Below, one piece after another: positions 18,527 through 27,089 of a stretch of DNA of 64,000 nucleotides. This DNA comes from Paeniglutamicibacter terrestris (GTDB lineage Bacteria; Actinomycetota; Actinomycetes; Actinomycetales; Micrococcaceae), in NCBI RefSeq assembly GCF_012271785.1, contig NZ_JAAWVT010000001.1:496001-560000 (forward strand), read 5' to 3'. The position numbers were made by a program, and so were the translations under genes. The notes beneath the pieces were generated by a model. It worked only from the letters and a program-made list of their open reading frames with translations, searched no databases and was not told the DNA's origin. Position 1 is the first letter of the stretch, and each line of letters begins with the position of its first letter.

Positions 18527-19360
18527 ATGAGCAAAATGGAATCTAGTCCGTCGCTGTGGGCACCACGGCACAGTGGCTGGCGTCTTGCTCACCATTTGTT
18601 CGCCTCGTTTATTCTTTTAGCCTTCTTGGCCGGCAGCGGGACCTATGCCCTGCTGAGTCAAAAGTCGGTGTTGGCCACCGGATTGTTGGCAAGCGCGCTG
18701 GCCCTTTTGCTGGGTGTGGCCGCTGCTTTCCGGCGTTCACCCGCGGATCGCGCCGTGGTAAACATGGCCGTTCTCACCAGTAGCGGACCGCGGGCCGCCA
18801 CCTGGTTCCCGATGTTCCGCACTTCTGCCAAGGGCGCGGCAGCAATCATGGGACTGTCGGTGGTGATTCTGGTGGCGACGGTGTCACTGAGCGCCCGACT
18901 ACTGCTCATCCACAACTACGAACCCCGAGGCCTGATCCTTGCTCTGACGGCGCTGCTGCTGGCGATCGGTGTGTACGTATTGAACCGCGGGATCCGCATG
19001 GCCCGGCTGGCCGTCACCGCCCAGGAGCCGGGGGTCTACCTCACTCGCAGCCGCATTGTCATCCATAGTTCACGCGGCACCCGAGAAATCTATTGGAACG
19101 ACGTCGCGGACATCGAGGCGGCAGATCCACCCCGCCGCAAGCCCCTGGGCAAACGTGGACCGGCATGGATCCTGGTGCTGCCCCACGCCCAGAACGGCCG
19201 AAGCCCAAAACCCTTGGCCATCACCATTCACGAGCTTGCCGCTAACCCGGATCAGTTGCACCGAGCCATCAACCACTATTGGGCCAATACTGAGCAGCGC
19301 GCCGAGTTGGGCACCGATGAGGCCGTGGATCGACTGCAGGGATTCCTGCCCGAAGAGTAG
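18527..19360 (+). CDS. Membrane protein of unknown function with a PH-like C-terminal region
   Basis: A 277-residue protein. Four hydrophobic helices lie at about 22-42, 48-68, 103-127 and 133-153. The soluble C-terminal half contains EPGVYLTRSRIVIHSSRGTREIYWNDVADIEAADP, a pattern of strands with Y/W-W-x-D-V as in bacterial PH-like domains, followed by LAITIHELAANPDQLHRAINHYW. The family is not recognised. It is convergent with the flavoprotein gene at 19385 and has no linked partner. Confidence 0.75.
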   Translation: MSKMESSPSLWAPRHSGWRLAHHLFASFILLAFLAGSGTYALLSQKSVLATGLLASALALLLGVAAAFRRSPADRAVVNMAVLTSSGPRAATWFPMFRTSAKGAAAIMGLSVVILVATVSLSARLLLIHNYEPRGLILALTALLLAIGVYVLNRGIRMARLAVTAQEPGVYLTRSRIVIHSSRGTREIYWNDVADIEAADPPRRKPLGKRGPAWILVLPHAQNGRSPKPLAITIHELAANPDQLHRAINHYWANTEQRAELGTDEAVDRLQGFLPEE

Positions 19361-19384
19361 CCATCCCCGGTGCCCGGTAGGAAT

Positions 19385-20596
19385 TTAGCGCGCTAGTTTT
19401 TTCAGTGGAATGCCGGGATCGGCAAGTTGCTCGGGGTCAACCACGATGCCCTTGTCGATGATGCGCCGTGCCGCCCTGATCGTCAGTCCCCCGTCGATGG
19501 CCGCTGCGCCTTGCATTGCTCCAGAGTCATCCACGCGGAAAGCTGCCATCGGCTGACCCTCAATGGATCGCAGGATGGTTTTTCCGGGAGCATTCATATC
19601 TCCGGTCCCCTCCACATGGGTCCCGTGGCGGTCCGACCAGAACCAGGAGGCACCGTGCACCGGCAGTTCCTGGCCCAGCAGTGCCGCGGCAGCCGTTGCA
19701 CCGGTATTCATAGCATGCTCCCAATGTTCGGCCCGGCGCAGCAGCGTTCCATCAGAAGTTTTCACCCGGGCGACATCACCCACCGCGTAAATAAAGGGGT
19801 GGGAAGTTTTTTGGCTTTCATCGACCAATACGCCGTTTTCGTTGGCGAGTCCCGCGGCCTGGGCCAACTCCGCATTGGGGATGATGCCGATGCCCACCAA
19901 TACCTCGTCGCATTCCACGCTGCTGCCATCCTGAAGCTCGACCAGGTGGCCATCAACAGTACGAGAAATACGATTTGGGGCGCCGTTAATCAGCGTGATT
20001 CCGGCTTGGGTGTGCATCTCGTGCAGGCGCTTGGCCAGTTCTTCGCCAACGGCCGGGACCAACGGCGGGTCCACCGGATCAATCAGGGTGACCTGCGCAC
20101 CAAAGTGCAGCGCGGAGGACGCAACCTCCGCTCCGATGAGTCCAGCGCCAATGATGGCCAGCCGCACCCCAGGGCGCAGCTTGGCTCGCAACGCATCTGC
20201 ATCATCCCGGTTGCGCAGCACCAGAACTGTATCCAGGTCCCCGCCGTCCACAGGCAGCGGACGCGCGGTGCCACCGGTGGCCAACACCAGACGGTCAGCC
20301 AGCAGCTGCGAACCATCGGAGAGCTCCACACCCAGCGGCTCGATCAACAACTCACGCACCGTGGAGCTCACCAATGTGACCTCGTGTTCGGCGAACCACG
20401 CCGCCGGGGCCAACTCGATGCCCAACGCATCCTTGTCCCCCAGCAGATAGCCCTTGCTCAGCGGAGGCCTGTCGTAGGGAATCCCCTCCGGGTCAATGAT
20501 GCTCAGTTGACCCGTGTAACCGCGGGTACGTAGGTTCTGAGCCACGGTGAATCCGGCCAGGCCGCCTCCAATGATCAGGATGGAATCAATACTCAT
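19385..20596 (-). CDS. HcaD/BphA4-like ferredoxin reductase
   Basis: A 403-residue FAD/NAD-dependent oxidoreductase. Motifs: FAD-binding IIGGGLAGFTVAQNLR at the N-terminus, PYDRPPLSKGYL, the ATGG motif, NAD-binding IIGAGLIGAEVASS, and IYAVGDVARV. The order and length match the ferredoxin reductases of ring-hydroxylating dioxygenases (HcaD, BphA4). ATG at 20596 is preferred over TTG at 20608, since AAGGA lies upstream at usable distance. It is divergent from mhpC, so it probably belongs to the aromatic island, but no oxygenase subunits are in the window; the only Rieske ferredoxin is at 41097. Confidence 0.85.
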   Translation of the reverse strand: MSIDSILIIGGGLAGFTVAQNLRTRGYTGQLSIIDPEGIPYDRPPLSKGYLLGDKDALGIELAPAAWFAEHEVTLVSSTVRELLIEPLGVELSDGSQLLADRLVLATGGTARPLPVDGGDLDTVLVLRNRDDADALRAKLRPGVRLAIIGAGLIGAEVASSALHFGAQVTLIDPVDPPLVPAVGEELAKRLHEMHTQAGITLINGAPNRISRTVDGHLVELQDGSSVECDEVLVGIGIIPNAELAQAAGLANENGVLVDESQKTSHPFIYAVGDVARVKTSDGTLLRRAEHWEHAMNTGATAAAALLGQELPVHGASWFWSDRHGTHVEGTGDMNAPGKTILRSIEGQPMAAFRVDDSGAMQGAAAIDGGLTIRAARRIIDKGIVVDPEQLADPGIPLKKLAR

Positions 20597-20699
20597 GGGA
20601 ACGGCCAATCCTTCGGGGAGGGTTTATTGCTCTCTATCATCGCGTGTTGCAGCCGATGTACCCAAGTCGCGGACTACACCTTGATCACGACACAAAATT

Positions 20700-20711
20700 T
20701 GCACTAATGCA
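20700..20711. promoter_or_regulatory. TGCACTAATGCA operator-like site
   Basis: This near-palindrome differs at one base from the perfect TGCACTAGTGCA at 25107-25118 in front of the TetR gene. It lies in the divergent region between the ferredoxin reductase gene and mhpC. A shared TetR site is inferred. Confidence 0.45.
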
Positions 20712-20770
20712 CCTTTGTGCCAGTCTCACGGCAAAATCTGCCCATCCCCCGAGGTAACAGGTCCTCGTTG

Positions 20771-20789
20771 TGTGCCGAAGGATGGCACA
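20771..20789. promoter_or_regulatory. mhp regulon palindrome, copy 1
   Basis: TGTGCCGAAGGATGGCACA has perfect 6-base arms around seven bases and is 103 bases upstream of the mhpC ATG. Copies lie upstream of mhpA (33144) and, degenerate, of mhpB (25192). Probably bound by an IclR-type activator. Confidence 0.6.
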
Positions 20790-20873
20790 ACCCATCCATC
20801 TCCAAGCCCTCCGCGTCTAGGGTTGAAGCAAGCCAGCATCCTTGTGCATGAGTCCCAACTTAGGAGTTTCACG

Positions 20874-21734
20874 ATGACAGTCACTCAGATTCCCGATTAC
20901 ACCACCGACGCCTTCTTCGGCCTCGAAGACAAGTGGCTTCAAACCGCCGAAGGCGAAATCACCCACTACCACGAGCTCGGCGAGGGCACCCCGATGCTCT
21001 TCCTGCACGGCTCGGGAACCGGAGTGACGGCCGCAGCCAACTGGTGGCTAAACCTCCCCGAACTAGCCGAGACCGGCCGCTGCATCGCCATCGACTCCGT
21101 CGGCTACGGCCAGACCGTCGTGCCCGAGGGCATCGAATACGGGATCAAGGAATGGGTCCGCCACGCGGTCCGCGTCCTCGACGCCCTGGGCATCGAGAAG
21201 ACCTGGATCGTCGGCAACTCGATCGGCGGCTGGGTCGCCATGCAGTTCGCCATCGACTTTCCCGAGCGTCTGCTCGGCATCGTCTCCATGGGCACCGGCG
21301 GAGCCAAGAAGACCGCAGCACTCTCCGGACACGCCAAGCCCGAACTCTCCGAGGCCGGCATCCGCCGCACCCTGGAGCAGTTCGTTGTCGACAAGTCCCT
21401 AGTCACCGACGAACTCGTCTCCCTGCGTTACGCTTCGGCGTTGAACGACACCGCCAGCGATCGTCTCGTCGAAGTTGTCACGGCACGAGACCGCGACCGC
21501 GACGCTCTGCCGCTGGACTTCGATGTCCTGAGCAAGCTTCAGATCCCGGTACTGCTGATCCACGGCATGCAGGACGTTGTCATCCCGGTGACTCGCACCC
21601 ACGAACTCCAGGCCGTCATCCCGACTGCCGATTCCCACATCTTCAACCAGTGCGGCCACTGGTCCCAGGTTGAGCGCGCCACCGAGTTCAACCAGGTCAT
21701 CAAGGCCTACCTCGCACTCCACATGGCCAAGTAA
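20874..21734 (+). CDS. mhpC: Meta-cleavage product hydrolase (MhpC-like alpha/beta hydrolase)
   Basis: A 286-residue alpha/beta hydrolase. The oxyanion region LFLHGSGTGVTAAANWW, nucleophile Ser116 in VGNSIGGWVA, Asp in IHGMQDVVIP and His in NQCGHWSQVE form the triad of C-C bond hydrolases (MhpC, BphD, HsaD). It would split 2-hydroxy-6-ketonona-2,4-dienedioate into 2-hydroxypentadienoate and succinate (fumarate from the cinnamate analogue). ATG at 20874 has AGGAG eight bases upstream; a longer frame to 20715 crosses the operator and is rejected. It is transcribed alone and ends at a strong terminator. Confidence 0.9.
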   Translation: MTVTQIPDYTTDAFFGLEDKWLQTAEGEITHYHELGEGTPMLFLHGSGTGVTAAANWWLNLPELAETGRCIAIDSVGYGQTVVPEGIEYGIKEWVRHAVRVLDALGIEKTWIVGNSIGGWVAMQFAIDFPERLLGIVSMGTGGAKKTAALSGHAKPELSEAGIRRTLEQFVVDKSLVTDELVSLRYASALNDTASDRLVEVVTARDRDRDALPLDFDVLSKLQIPVLLIHGMQDVVIPVTRTHELQAVIPTADSHIFNQCGHWSQVERATEFNQVIKAYLALHMAK

Positions 21735-21753
21735 CTGCGCCACAGCACCACCC

Positions 21754-21790
21754 AAGCCCCGCCGGTCCTGCTCAAGGACCGGCGGGGCTT
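21754..21790 (+). terminator. Terminator after mhpC
   Basis: AAGCCCCGCCGGTCCT and AGGACCGGCGGGGCTT form a perfect 16-bp stem around five bases, 20 bases past the mhpC stop. Confidence 0.85.
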
Positions 21791-22010
21791 GTGCGTTCAA
21801 CCAGGAGTAAATTGCCATTGGCAGGGCGGTGCCACCATACTCCGTCGACAGTGCAGAAGAGGAGGACTGCACTGCCCACAGCCCTTGCTTGGCCGCCACC
21901 CGATTCCCTCAAGATGGCAGCGTTTGACCGACAGTTCTTTCCACGTGACACTGGAATAATCCCGGGAACTCGCAATGCCGCCCCGGCTGCACCCCAGAGG
22001 TAGGTAGACC

Positions 22011-22820
22011 ATGTCCCCGAGCACCACCCCGCAACACGACGCACGTACCGCCGTGGATAAAGCAATGTCGCTGCTCAGCGCTTTCGGGGCGGACTCGGTT
22101 GGCGGCGTCGGCGTTAGCGAGCTGGCCAGACGCTCTGATTTGTCCAAGTCAACCGCATTTCGGCTCTTGGGTATGCTGCAGCGCAATGGCGCCGTGGAAC
22201 GGGCGGGCAACGCCTACCGGCTGGGCAAGATGATCCTTGAGCTTGGCGACACCCAGGAATCGACCGCCCATGGAAGGATGCGTGATGTGCTCACCCCTTA
22301 TCTGGCCGACCTGTATGAACTGACCAAGCAAACCGTCCATCTTGCCGTTTTACAGGGCACCGACGTCATCTACCTCAACAAGCTCTACGGACACCTGCAG
22401 GTGCGCAGCCCTTCGCGCATCGGAGGGAAAGCGCCGGCCTATTGCACCGCGGTGGGCAAGGTGCTGTTGGCCTTCGACCCCACAAGCGCCGAGGAAGTGT
22501 TACGCGGAGAACTGCCCGCCTGGACTCCGCACACCATCACCGACCCCGAGGTACTGCGACGGGAATTGTCCGTCATTCGCAAGGAGCATGTGGGCTACGA
22601 CCGGGAGGAAATCCTCACGGGCTTGAACTGCATTGCCGCTCCGGTCATGGGGCCGGCCGGCAAACCCGTGGCCGCGTTGTCGATTTCCGGGCCCACCGGG
22701 AAATTCATCCCGGACTCGCAATCCGAGGTCCTACGCAAGGTCTGTTACGCCGCCTCGCGTGCCGTTGCGGCGGTCAGTGCACGGCAGCGCCAGCAGCTGC
22801 GCAACGCGCAAACAGCATAG
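22011..22820 (+). CDS. IclR family transcriptional regulator
   Basis: A 269-residue IclR protein. The N-terminal winged helix (AVDKAMSLLSAFGADSVGGVGVSELARRSDLSKSTAFRLLGML) is followed by the ligand domain with YLNKLYGHLQVRSPSRIGGKAPAYCTAVGKVLLAF and the GYDREEILTGLNCIAAPV motif. AGAGG lies about eight bases before the ATG. It sits between mhpC and an MHS transporter, so it likely responds to an aromatic acid and controls one or both. It is one of two IclR genes in the aromatic island. Confidence 0.93.
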   Translation: MSPSTTPQHDARTAVDKAMSLLSAFGADSVGGVGVSELARRSDLSKSTAFRLLGMLQRNGAVERAGNAYRLGKMILELGDTQESTAHGRMRDVLTPYLADLYELTKQTVHLAVLQGTDVIYLNKLYGHLQVRSPSRIGGKAPAYCTAVGKVLLAFDPTSAEEVLRGELPAWTPHTITDPEVLRRELSVIRKEHVGYDREEILTGLNCIAAPVMGPAGKPVAALSISGPTGKFIPDSQSEVLRKVCYAASRAVAAVSARQRQQLRNAQTA

Positions 22821-22957
22821 TCACTCCCCTCTTCTCGGCACGGAGAACTCGGAACCGAGCAGCAAACGGTGCTCCCGACGCTCAGGAGGAGTGCGGCCCG
22901 CCGAATCGGCCACTCCGGCCTGAGGGATCGGCGACTTGAATATGTGTTGCGCATAAC

Positions 22958-22974
22958 GTTCCGCCTGACGGAAC
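22958..22974. promoter_or_regulatory. GTTCCG-N5-CGGAAC palindrome before the MHS transporter
   Basis: Perfect 6-base arms around CCTGA, 78 bases before the transporter start and 138 bases after the IclR stop. The form resembles IclR-type operators (TTCCGC-like half sites). It differs from the TGTGCC site of the mhp promoters. Confidence 0.5.
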
Positions 22975-23051
22975 AAAGTTTTGGTGTGCCCAATCACATC
23001 GGTCATGGTTGTGTCATCCCTGCAGTAATTCATCTTTTTTCGGAGACACAG

Positions 23052-24374
23052 TTGACCCAGTCCACGCATCCCGTTCACGCGCCGGCAGGCACCAGCAGCT
23101 CAGGCAAGGAATCCCGTCGCGCCTTGGTCTCCAGTTTTCTGGGGTCCACGGTTGAGTACTACGATTTTTTGCTTTACGGTTCGGCCGCCGGGCTGGTCTT
23201 CCCGTATCTTTTCTTCCCCGAAACCATGGACCCCGCGGTGGGCACCGCATTGTCCTTCGTGATTCTGTTGGCGGGCTACGTGGCCCGGCCGGTGGGCGGT
23301 GTGCTCTTTGGTCATTTTGGTGATCGTTTCGGTCGCAAAAACATCCTGTTCATCACGCTGATGATGATGGGATTGGTCTCTGTGACCATTGGTCTGATGC
23401 CCACCTTCGACACCATCGGGATGGCCGCGCCCATTCTCCTGGTCCTGTTGCGCGTCATCCAGGGACTGGCCGTGGGTGGAGAATGGGCCGGCGCCACATT
23501 GATGGCTGCCGAACACGTCGGGGAGAAGAACCGCGGGATAGCGGCATCCGTTGCCGTCTCCGGTGGACCGGCCGGCGCGGTGCTGGCCACGCTGATTCTC
23601 GGCCTCTTTGCCGGGTTGCCGCGCGATGAGTTCCTGATTTGGGGCTGGCGCGTGCCCTTCCTGCTCTCCGCCGTGCTGGTGATTATCGGGCTGTACATGC
23701 GCTACCGAGTGACCGAGTCTCCCGAATTCCTCAAGGCCCAAGCCGAGAACTCGGCGCCCACCGGAGCCCCGATCCTGCGTGTGCTGCGCGAATACCCGAA
23801 AGAAACCGTCCTGGGTATCCTGGGCATCGCGGGCCCGCTCTTCATGCAGGCCCTGATGGGAATCTTCATGGTTCCGCATGTGGTCTCCACCGGTGCCATG
23901 ACTCAGCAGCAGGCTCTGATGATGCTGACGGCCTCGAACTTCCTGCACATCTTCACCATTCCATTCTTCGCCTGGCTCTCGGACCGCTTCGGCCGCCGCC
24001 CGGTGATGCTGGCCGGGGCAGTAATCTCGGTGACACTGGTATTCCCGATGTTTTCCCTGTTCAATTCGGGCAGCTTCTGGCTGATCGCGCTGGGCTTCAT
24101 GGTCGGCAACCCGATCATCCAGGCTTCCATGTACGGTCCGGTCGGCGCATTCCTAGCCGAGAAATTCGACACCAACGCCCGCTATACCGGAGTCTCGCTG
24201 ACCTACCAGGTCGGTTCGGTCCTGGGTGCGGGTACCGCACCACTGATGGCCCAGTGGCTGATCGCGCTGGACAACGGCGGTGGCACCAACAACATCGCGT
24301 GCTACTTCATTTTCCTGATCGCGATTGCCGCGGTCTGCGTGTTCCTTTCCAAGGAAACTCGAAAGCGCGTGTAG
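23052..24374 (+). CDS. MHS-family MFS transporter (aromatic or carboxylic acid:H+ symporter)
   Basis: About 440 residues with 12 helices. Signatures of the metabolite:H+ symporter family are clear: SSFLGSTVEYYDFLLYGSAAGLVF in helix 1, GHFGDRFGRKNIL, RVIQGLAVGGEWAGA and DRFGRRPVMLAGA in the second half. Members carry shikimate, alpha-ketoglutarate or aromatic acids. TTG at 23052 is the most likely start, as GGAG lies six bases upstream and the protein then begins right before the first helix; upstream in-frame codons cross the promoter palindrome. Its place beside an IclR gene suggests it imports the island's substrate. Confidence 0.87.
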   Translation: MTQSTHPVHAPAGTSSSGKESRRALVSSFLGSTVEYYDFLLYGSAAGLVFPYLFFPETMDPAVGTALSFVILLAGYVARPVGGVLFGHFGDRFGRKNILFITLMMMGLVSVTIGLMPTFDTIGMAAPILLVLLRVIQGLAVGGEWAGATLMAAEHVGEKNRGIAASVAVSGGPAGAVLATLILGLFAGLPRDEFLIWGWRVPFLLSAVLVIIGLYMRYRVTESPEFLKAQAENSAPTGAPILRVLREYPKETVLGILGIAGPLFMQALMGIFMVPHVVSTGAMTQQQALMMLTASNFLHIFTIPFFAWLSDRFGRRPVMLAGAVISVTLVFPMFSLFNSGSFWLIALGFMVGNPIIQASMYGPVGAFLAEKFDTNARYTGVSLTYQVGSVLGAGTAPLMAQWLIALDNGGGTNNIACYFIFLIAIAAVCVFLSKETRKRV

Positions 24375-24466
24375 TCGCTGCGCCTTCGTTTGCCGTCGGT
24401 ACCCGGTTCTCGCAACCGGGTACCGACCTGGTTAAGTCAGCGGACACATCCCACCGCTGATCTTGC

Positions 24467-25096
24467 TCAGCGTGACGGCGGATTCAAAAGTGCTGCGAAC
24501 ACCTCGCTGGCCCGCAGGACGGCTGCTTGGCCATCGCGTGCGAATTCCTCGGGGTCTTCGGTGAACGCAAAGCGGGTGATGGTTCCGGCCAGCAGCACCA
24601 AAGCGTGTTGCGCGTCGGGATCATTGGGCAATTCATCGGCCAGAAGCGCAGCCTGGTGTGGCTTCAGTCGTTCGATCAGTGCGGTAGCCACCAGTTGCTC
24701 GGCCGCCTGCACATGAACGTGGGTGCGCCGGCGCAGTTCGGGGAAGGCCCGCACCATTTCGCGGCGTCGTCTAAACCCCTCCCCGGCCTGAGTGCTGGTG
24801 TTCAGCACGGCCGCCAGAAGTTTGGCGGTACGCGGCAGCACTGGCAGTTTTGAGGAGAGGAATTCTGCCCACTCGACTTCTGGAAGCCAGGGGTCGCGGG
24901 TGCCCAGCACCGCGTCCTCCTTGGTGGGAAAGTAGTTGAAGAAGCTGCGCCGCGAGACACCGGCGGCGGCGGCGATGGCATCAATGGTGGTTGCCGGTAG
25001 GCCATTTTCGAGGACCAGCAGTACCGCCGACTCGTGAATCTGCCTCCAGTGGCGGTTCCGCCGGGCTTCCCGGACTCCCGAATTTTTCTCATCCAT
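24467..25096 (-). CDS. TetR family transcriptional regulator
   Basis: About 209 residues. The N-terminal DNA-binding domain reads IHESAVLLVLENGLPATTIDAIAAAAGVSRRSFFNYFPTKEDAVLG, a standard TetR helix-turn-helix. The C-terminal domain is helical with no recognisable ligand signature. It is divergent from mhpB. ATG at 25096 is suggested because the TGCACTAGTGCA palindrome at 25107 would then be upstream of the gene; an in-frame ATG at 25132 would place it inside the coding region, and neither start has a convincing ribosome site. Confidence 0.9.
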   Translation of the reverse strand: MDEKNSGVREARRNRHWRQIHESAVLLVLENGLPATTIDAIAAAAGVSRRSFFNYFPTKEDAVLGTRDPWLPEVEWAEFLSSKLPVLPRTAKLLAAVLNTSTQAGEGFRRRREMVRAFPELRRRTHVHVQAAEQLVATALIERLKPHQAALLADELPNDPDAQHALVLLAGTITRFAFTEDPEEFARDGQAAVLRASEVFAALLNPPSR

Positions 25097-25106
25097 TCCT
25101 GAATTA

Positions 25107-25118
25107 TGCACTAGTGCA
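25107..25118. promoter_or_regulatory. TGCACTAGTGCA palindrome at the TetR promoter
   Basis: A perfect 12-bp palindrome just upstream of the preferred TetR start, likely an autoregulatory operator. A one-mismatch copy lies at 20700 in the mhpC promoter. Confidence 0.55.
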
Positions 25119-25191
25119 CGATTTTCTTCCATGATTCATCTGGCGTTTCTCTGCGGAACCACGGGGCATTAGCAAAAACCCGTGTATGAAT

Positions 25192-25210
25192 CGTGCCGCC
25201 CAATGGAACA
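25192..25210. promoter_or_regulatory. mhp regulon palindrome, degenerate copy
   Basis: CGTGCCGCCCAATGGAACA matches the 20771 and 33144 sites in both half sites with one mismatch each, and lies 100 bases upstream of the mhpB ATG, nearly the same distance as the other two copies from their genes. Confidence 0.45.
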
Positions 25211-25291
25211 GCTACGTGCCTTCGTACCTTGTGTGAGATGGAATATAGACAAGCACAATCTTCTAGCCGTCAATCGAATGGAGCGCCAGGA

Positions 25292-26233
25292 ATGCAACAA
25301 GCACTGATCGCCATGTCGCACTCTCCCCTGCTGGAGCACACCAATCCGCCCGAGGACGTCAAGGCGGCCGTCGAAGCCGCCTTTGACCACGTCCGCGCCT
25401 TCGCCAAGGAATTCAACCCGGATCTGGTCATCAACTTTGGCCCTGACCACTACAACGGTTTCTTCTACGACCTGATGCCCCCATTCTGCGTCGGCTACGA
25501 GGCCCTAGGCACCGGCGACTACGACTCCTGGTCAGGACCGATCAATGTCCCAACCAATGAGGCCGAAAAACTGGCCCAGTACATCATCGACCAGGACATC
25601 GACACCGCGATCTCCCGCAAGATGGAAGTTGACCACGGTGCAGTGCAGCCCATGGAAATCATCTTCGGCGGGCTGGACACCGTCCCGGTCATCCCGATCT
25701 TCGTGAACTCCGTGGCCCGCCCCTTCTCCAAGGTCTCCCGGGTGCGCAAGTTCGGCCAAGCCGTGGGCGAATACTTCAAGGATTCGGACAAGAAGGTCCT
25801 CTTCATCGGTTCCGGCGGCCTGTCACATGACCCGCCGGTCCCGCAGATCGCCACCGCCACCGAAGCCCAGCGAGCCCTGCTGACCAACGGCCGCAACCCC
25901 ACCCCGGAGGCCCGGGCGGCCCGCCAAGCCAACACCATCAACACGGCCATCAAGTTCGCAGCCGGTGAGGCGGACATCATGGACCTGAACCCCGAATGGG
26001 ACCGCGCCTTCCTCGAGGTTTGCAAGGCCGGAGACGTTAGCGCATTTGATGCCTACACAGCGGACGAGATGGATGCCGTGGCAGGTCACTCCTCGCACGA
26101 GGTCCGCACCTGGGTCGCCGCCTACTCGGCGCTGCGCGCCTGCGGCGAATACGAAGTCAACTACGAGTTCTACAAACCGATCAAGGAATACATTGCCGGC
26201 TTTGGCGTCACCACCGCGGTACTGAAGAAATGA
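25292..26233 (+). CDS. mhpB: 2,3-dihydroxyphenylpropionate/2,3-dihydroxycinnamate 1,2-dioxygenase
   Basis: A 313-residue class III (LigB-type) extradiol dioxygenase of MhpB length. Expected iron and acid-base residues appear: AMSHSPLLEH at the start, INFGPDHYNGFFYDLMPPFCVG, MEVDHGAVQP and FIGSGGLSHDPPVPQ. It opens the catechol ring of dihydroxyphenylpropionate next to the side chain. ATG at 25292 is used; an in-frame start at 25193 would cross the operator. It heads the mhpB-mhpD-mhpF-mhpE operon and overlaps mhpD by four bases. Confidence 0.93.
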   Translation: MQQALIAMSHSPLLEHTNPPEDVKAAVEAAFDHVRAFAKEFNPDLVINFGPDHYNGFFYDLMPPFCVGYEALGTGDYDSWSGPINVPTNEAEKLAQYIIDQDIDTAISRKMEVDHGAVQPMEIIFGGLDTVPVIPIFVNSVARPFSKVSRVRKFGQAVGEYFKDSDKKVLFIGSGGLSHDPPVPQIATATEAQRALLTNGRNPTPEARAARQANTINTAIKFAAGEADIMDLNPEWDRAFLEVCKAGDVSAFDAYTADEMDAVAGHSSHEVRTWVAAYSALRACGEYEVNYEFYKPIKEYIAGFGVTTAVLKK

Positions 26234-27036
26234 GCGAAACCATCATGAGCACCCAACGCACACAACTCCTTGATTCCCTGGCCGCGGACCTACTCACGGC
26301 CACCGAGACCCTGAAGCCGATCGCCCCGCTGCGCGACCGCGTCGAAGCCATGGACGTTTCCGACGCCTACCGCATCCAGGACACGCAATTGCGCGCCCAT
26401 GTAACCGCCGGACGTGTACTGGCCGGACGCAAGGTCGGGCTGACCTCACTCGCCATGCAGAAGCAGCTCGGTGTGGATTCCCCCGACTTTGGTTTCTTCT
26501 TCAGCGACATGGTGCACCACGAGGACGCGCAGATCGCCGCTTCCTCGTTCATCTCCCCCAAGGTTGAACCCGAATTCGGTTTTGTCCTCAAGGAAACGTT
26601 GTCCGGCCCGGGTGTGACCCGCGAACAGGCTGCGGCAGCCATCGGCGAGGTCTACGCGGCCATCGAGATCATCGACTCGCGCATCGCCAACTGGGACATC
26701 CGCCTGGTGGATACCGTGGCGGACAACGCCTCATGCGGCGCGATCGCCGTGGGAACCACGCCGCTGGATGTCAAGGTTGCGGATCTCGGCTCGGTTGAAT
26801 GCTCGCTGCTCATTGATGGCGAAAAGCAATCCACGGGTATCGGCACCGACGTCATGGGTGATCCCGTGGCTCCCCTTGCGTGGCTAGCCAACGTGCTGGG
26901 CGAGCAGGGTGTGTCCCTCGAGGCCGGCCAACTCATTTTGCCTGGCTCCTTCACCGGTGCGCTGCCGGTGATCGCCGGACAGTCCGCCACCGCGGACTTC
27001 GGGTCCCTGGGCTCGCTGAGCATCAACTTCATCTAA
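26230..27036 (+). CDS. mhpD: 2-keto-4-pentenoate hydratase
   Basis: A 268-residue member of the hydratase/decarboxylase family. Motifs: GRKVGLTSLAMQKQLGVDSPDFGFFFSDM, PKVEPEFGFVLKETL with metal-binding E-x-E, YAAIEIIDSRIANW and DNASCGAIAVG. It hydrates 2-hydroxypenta-2,4-dienoate to 4-hydroxy-2-oxovalerate. The first ATG overlaps the mhpB stop (ATGA); a second in-frame ATG at 26245 is an alternative start. Confidence 0.93.
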   Translation: MSETIMSTQRTQLLDSLAADLLTATETLKPIAPLRDRVEAMDVSDAYRIQDTQLRAHVTAGRVLAGRKVGLTSLAMQKQLGVDSPDFGFFFSDMVHHEDAQIAASSFISPKVEPEFGFVLKETLSGPGVTREQAAAAIGEVYAAIEIIDSRIANWDIRLVDTVADNASCGAIAVGTTPLDVKVADLGSVECSLLIDGEKQSTGIGTDVMGDPVAPLAWLANVLGEQGVSLEAGQLILPGSFTGALPVIAGQSATADFGSLGSLSINFI

Positions 27037-27089
27037 TCCCCCCCTCCCCCATTTTTCTTCGTTACCTGTCACTAAGGAAGTAACCAGCC

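Noticed and set aside
19427-20533. Long open frame (368 codons) on the plus strand
   Set aside because: Antisense to the HcaD-like reductase gene, with no domain features and no ribosome site.
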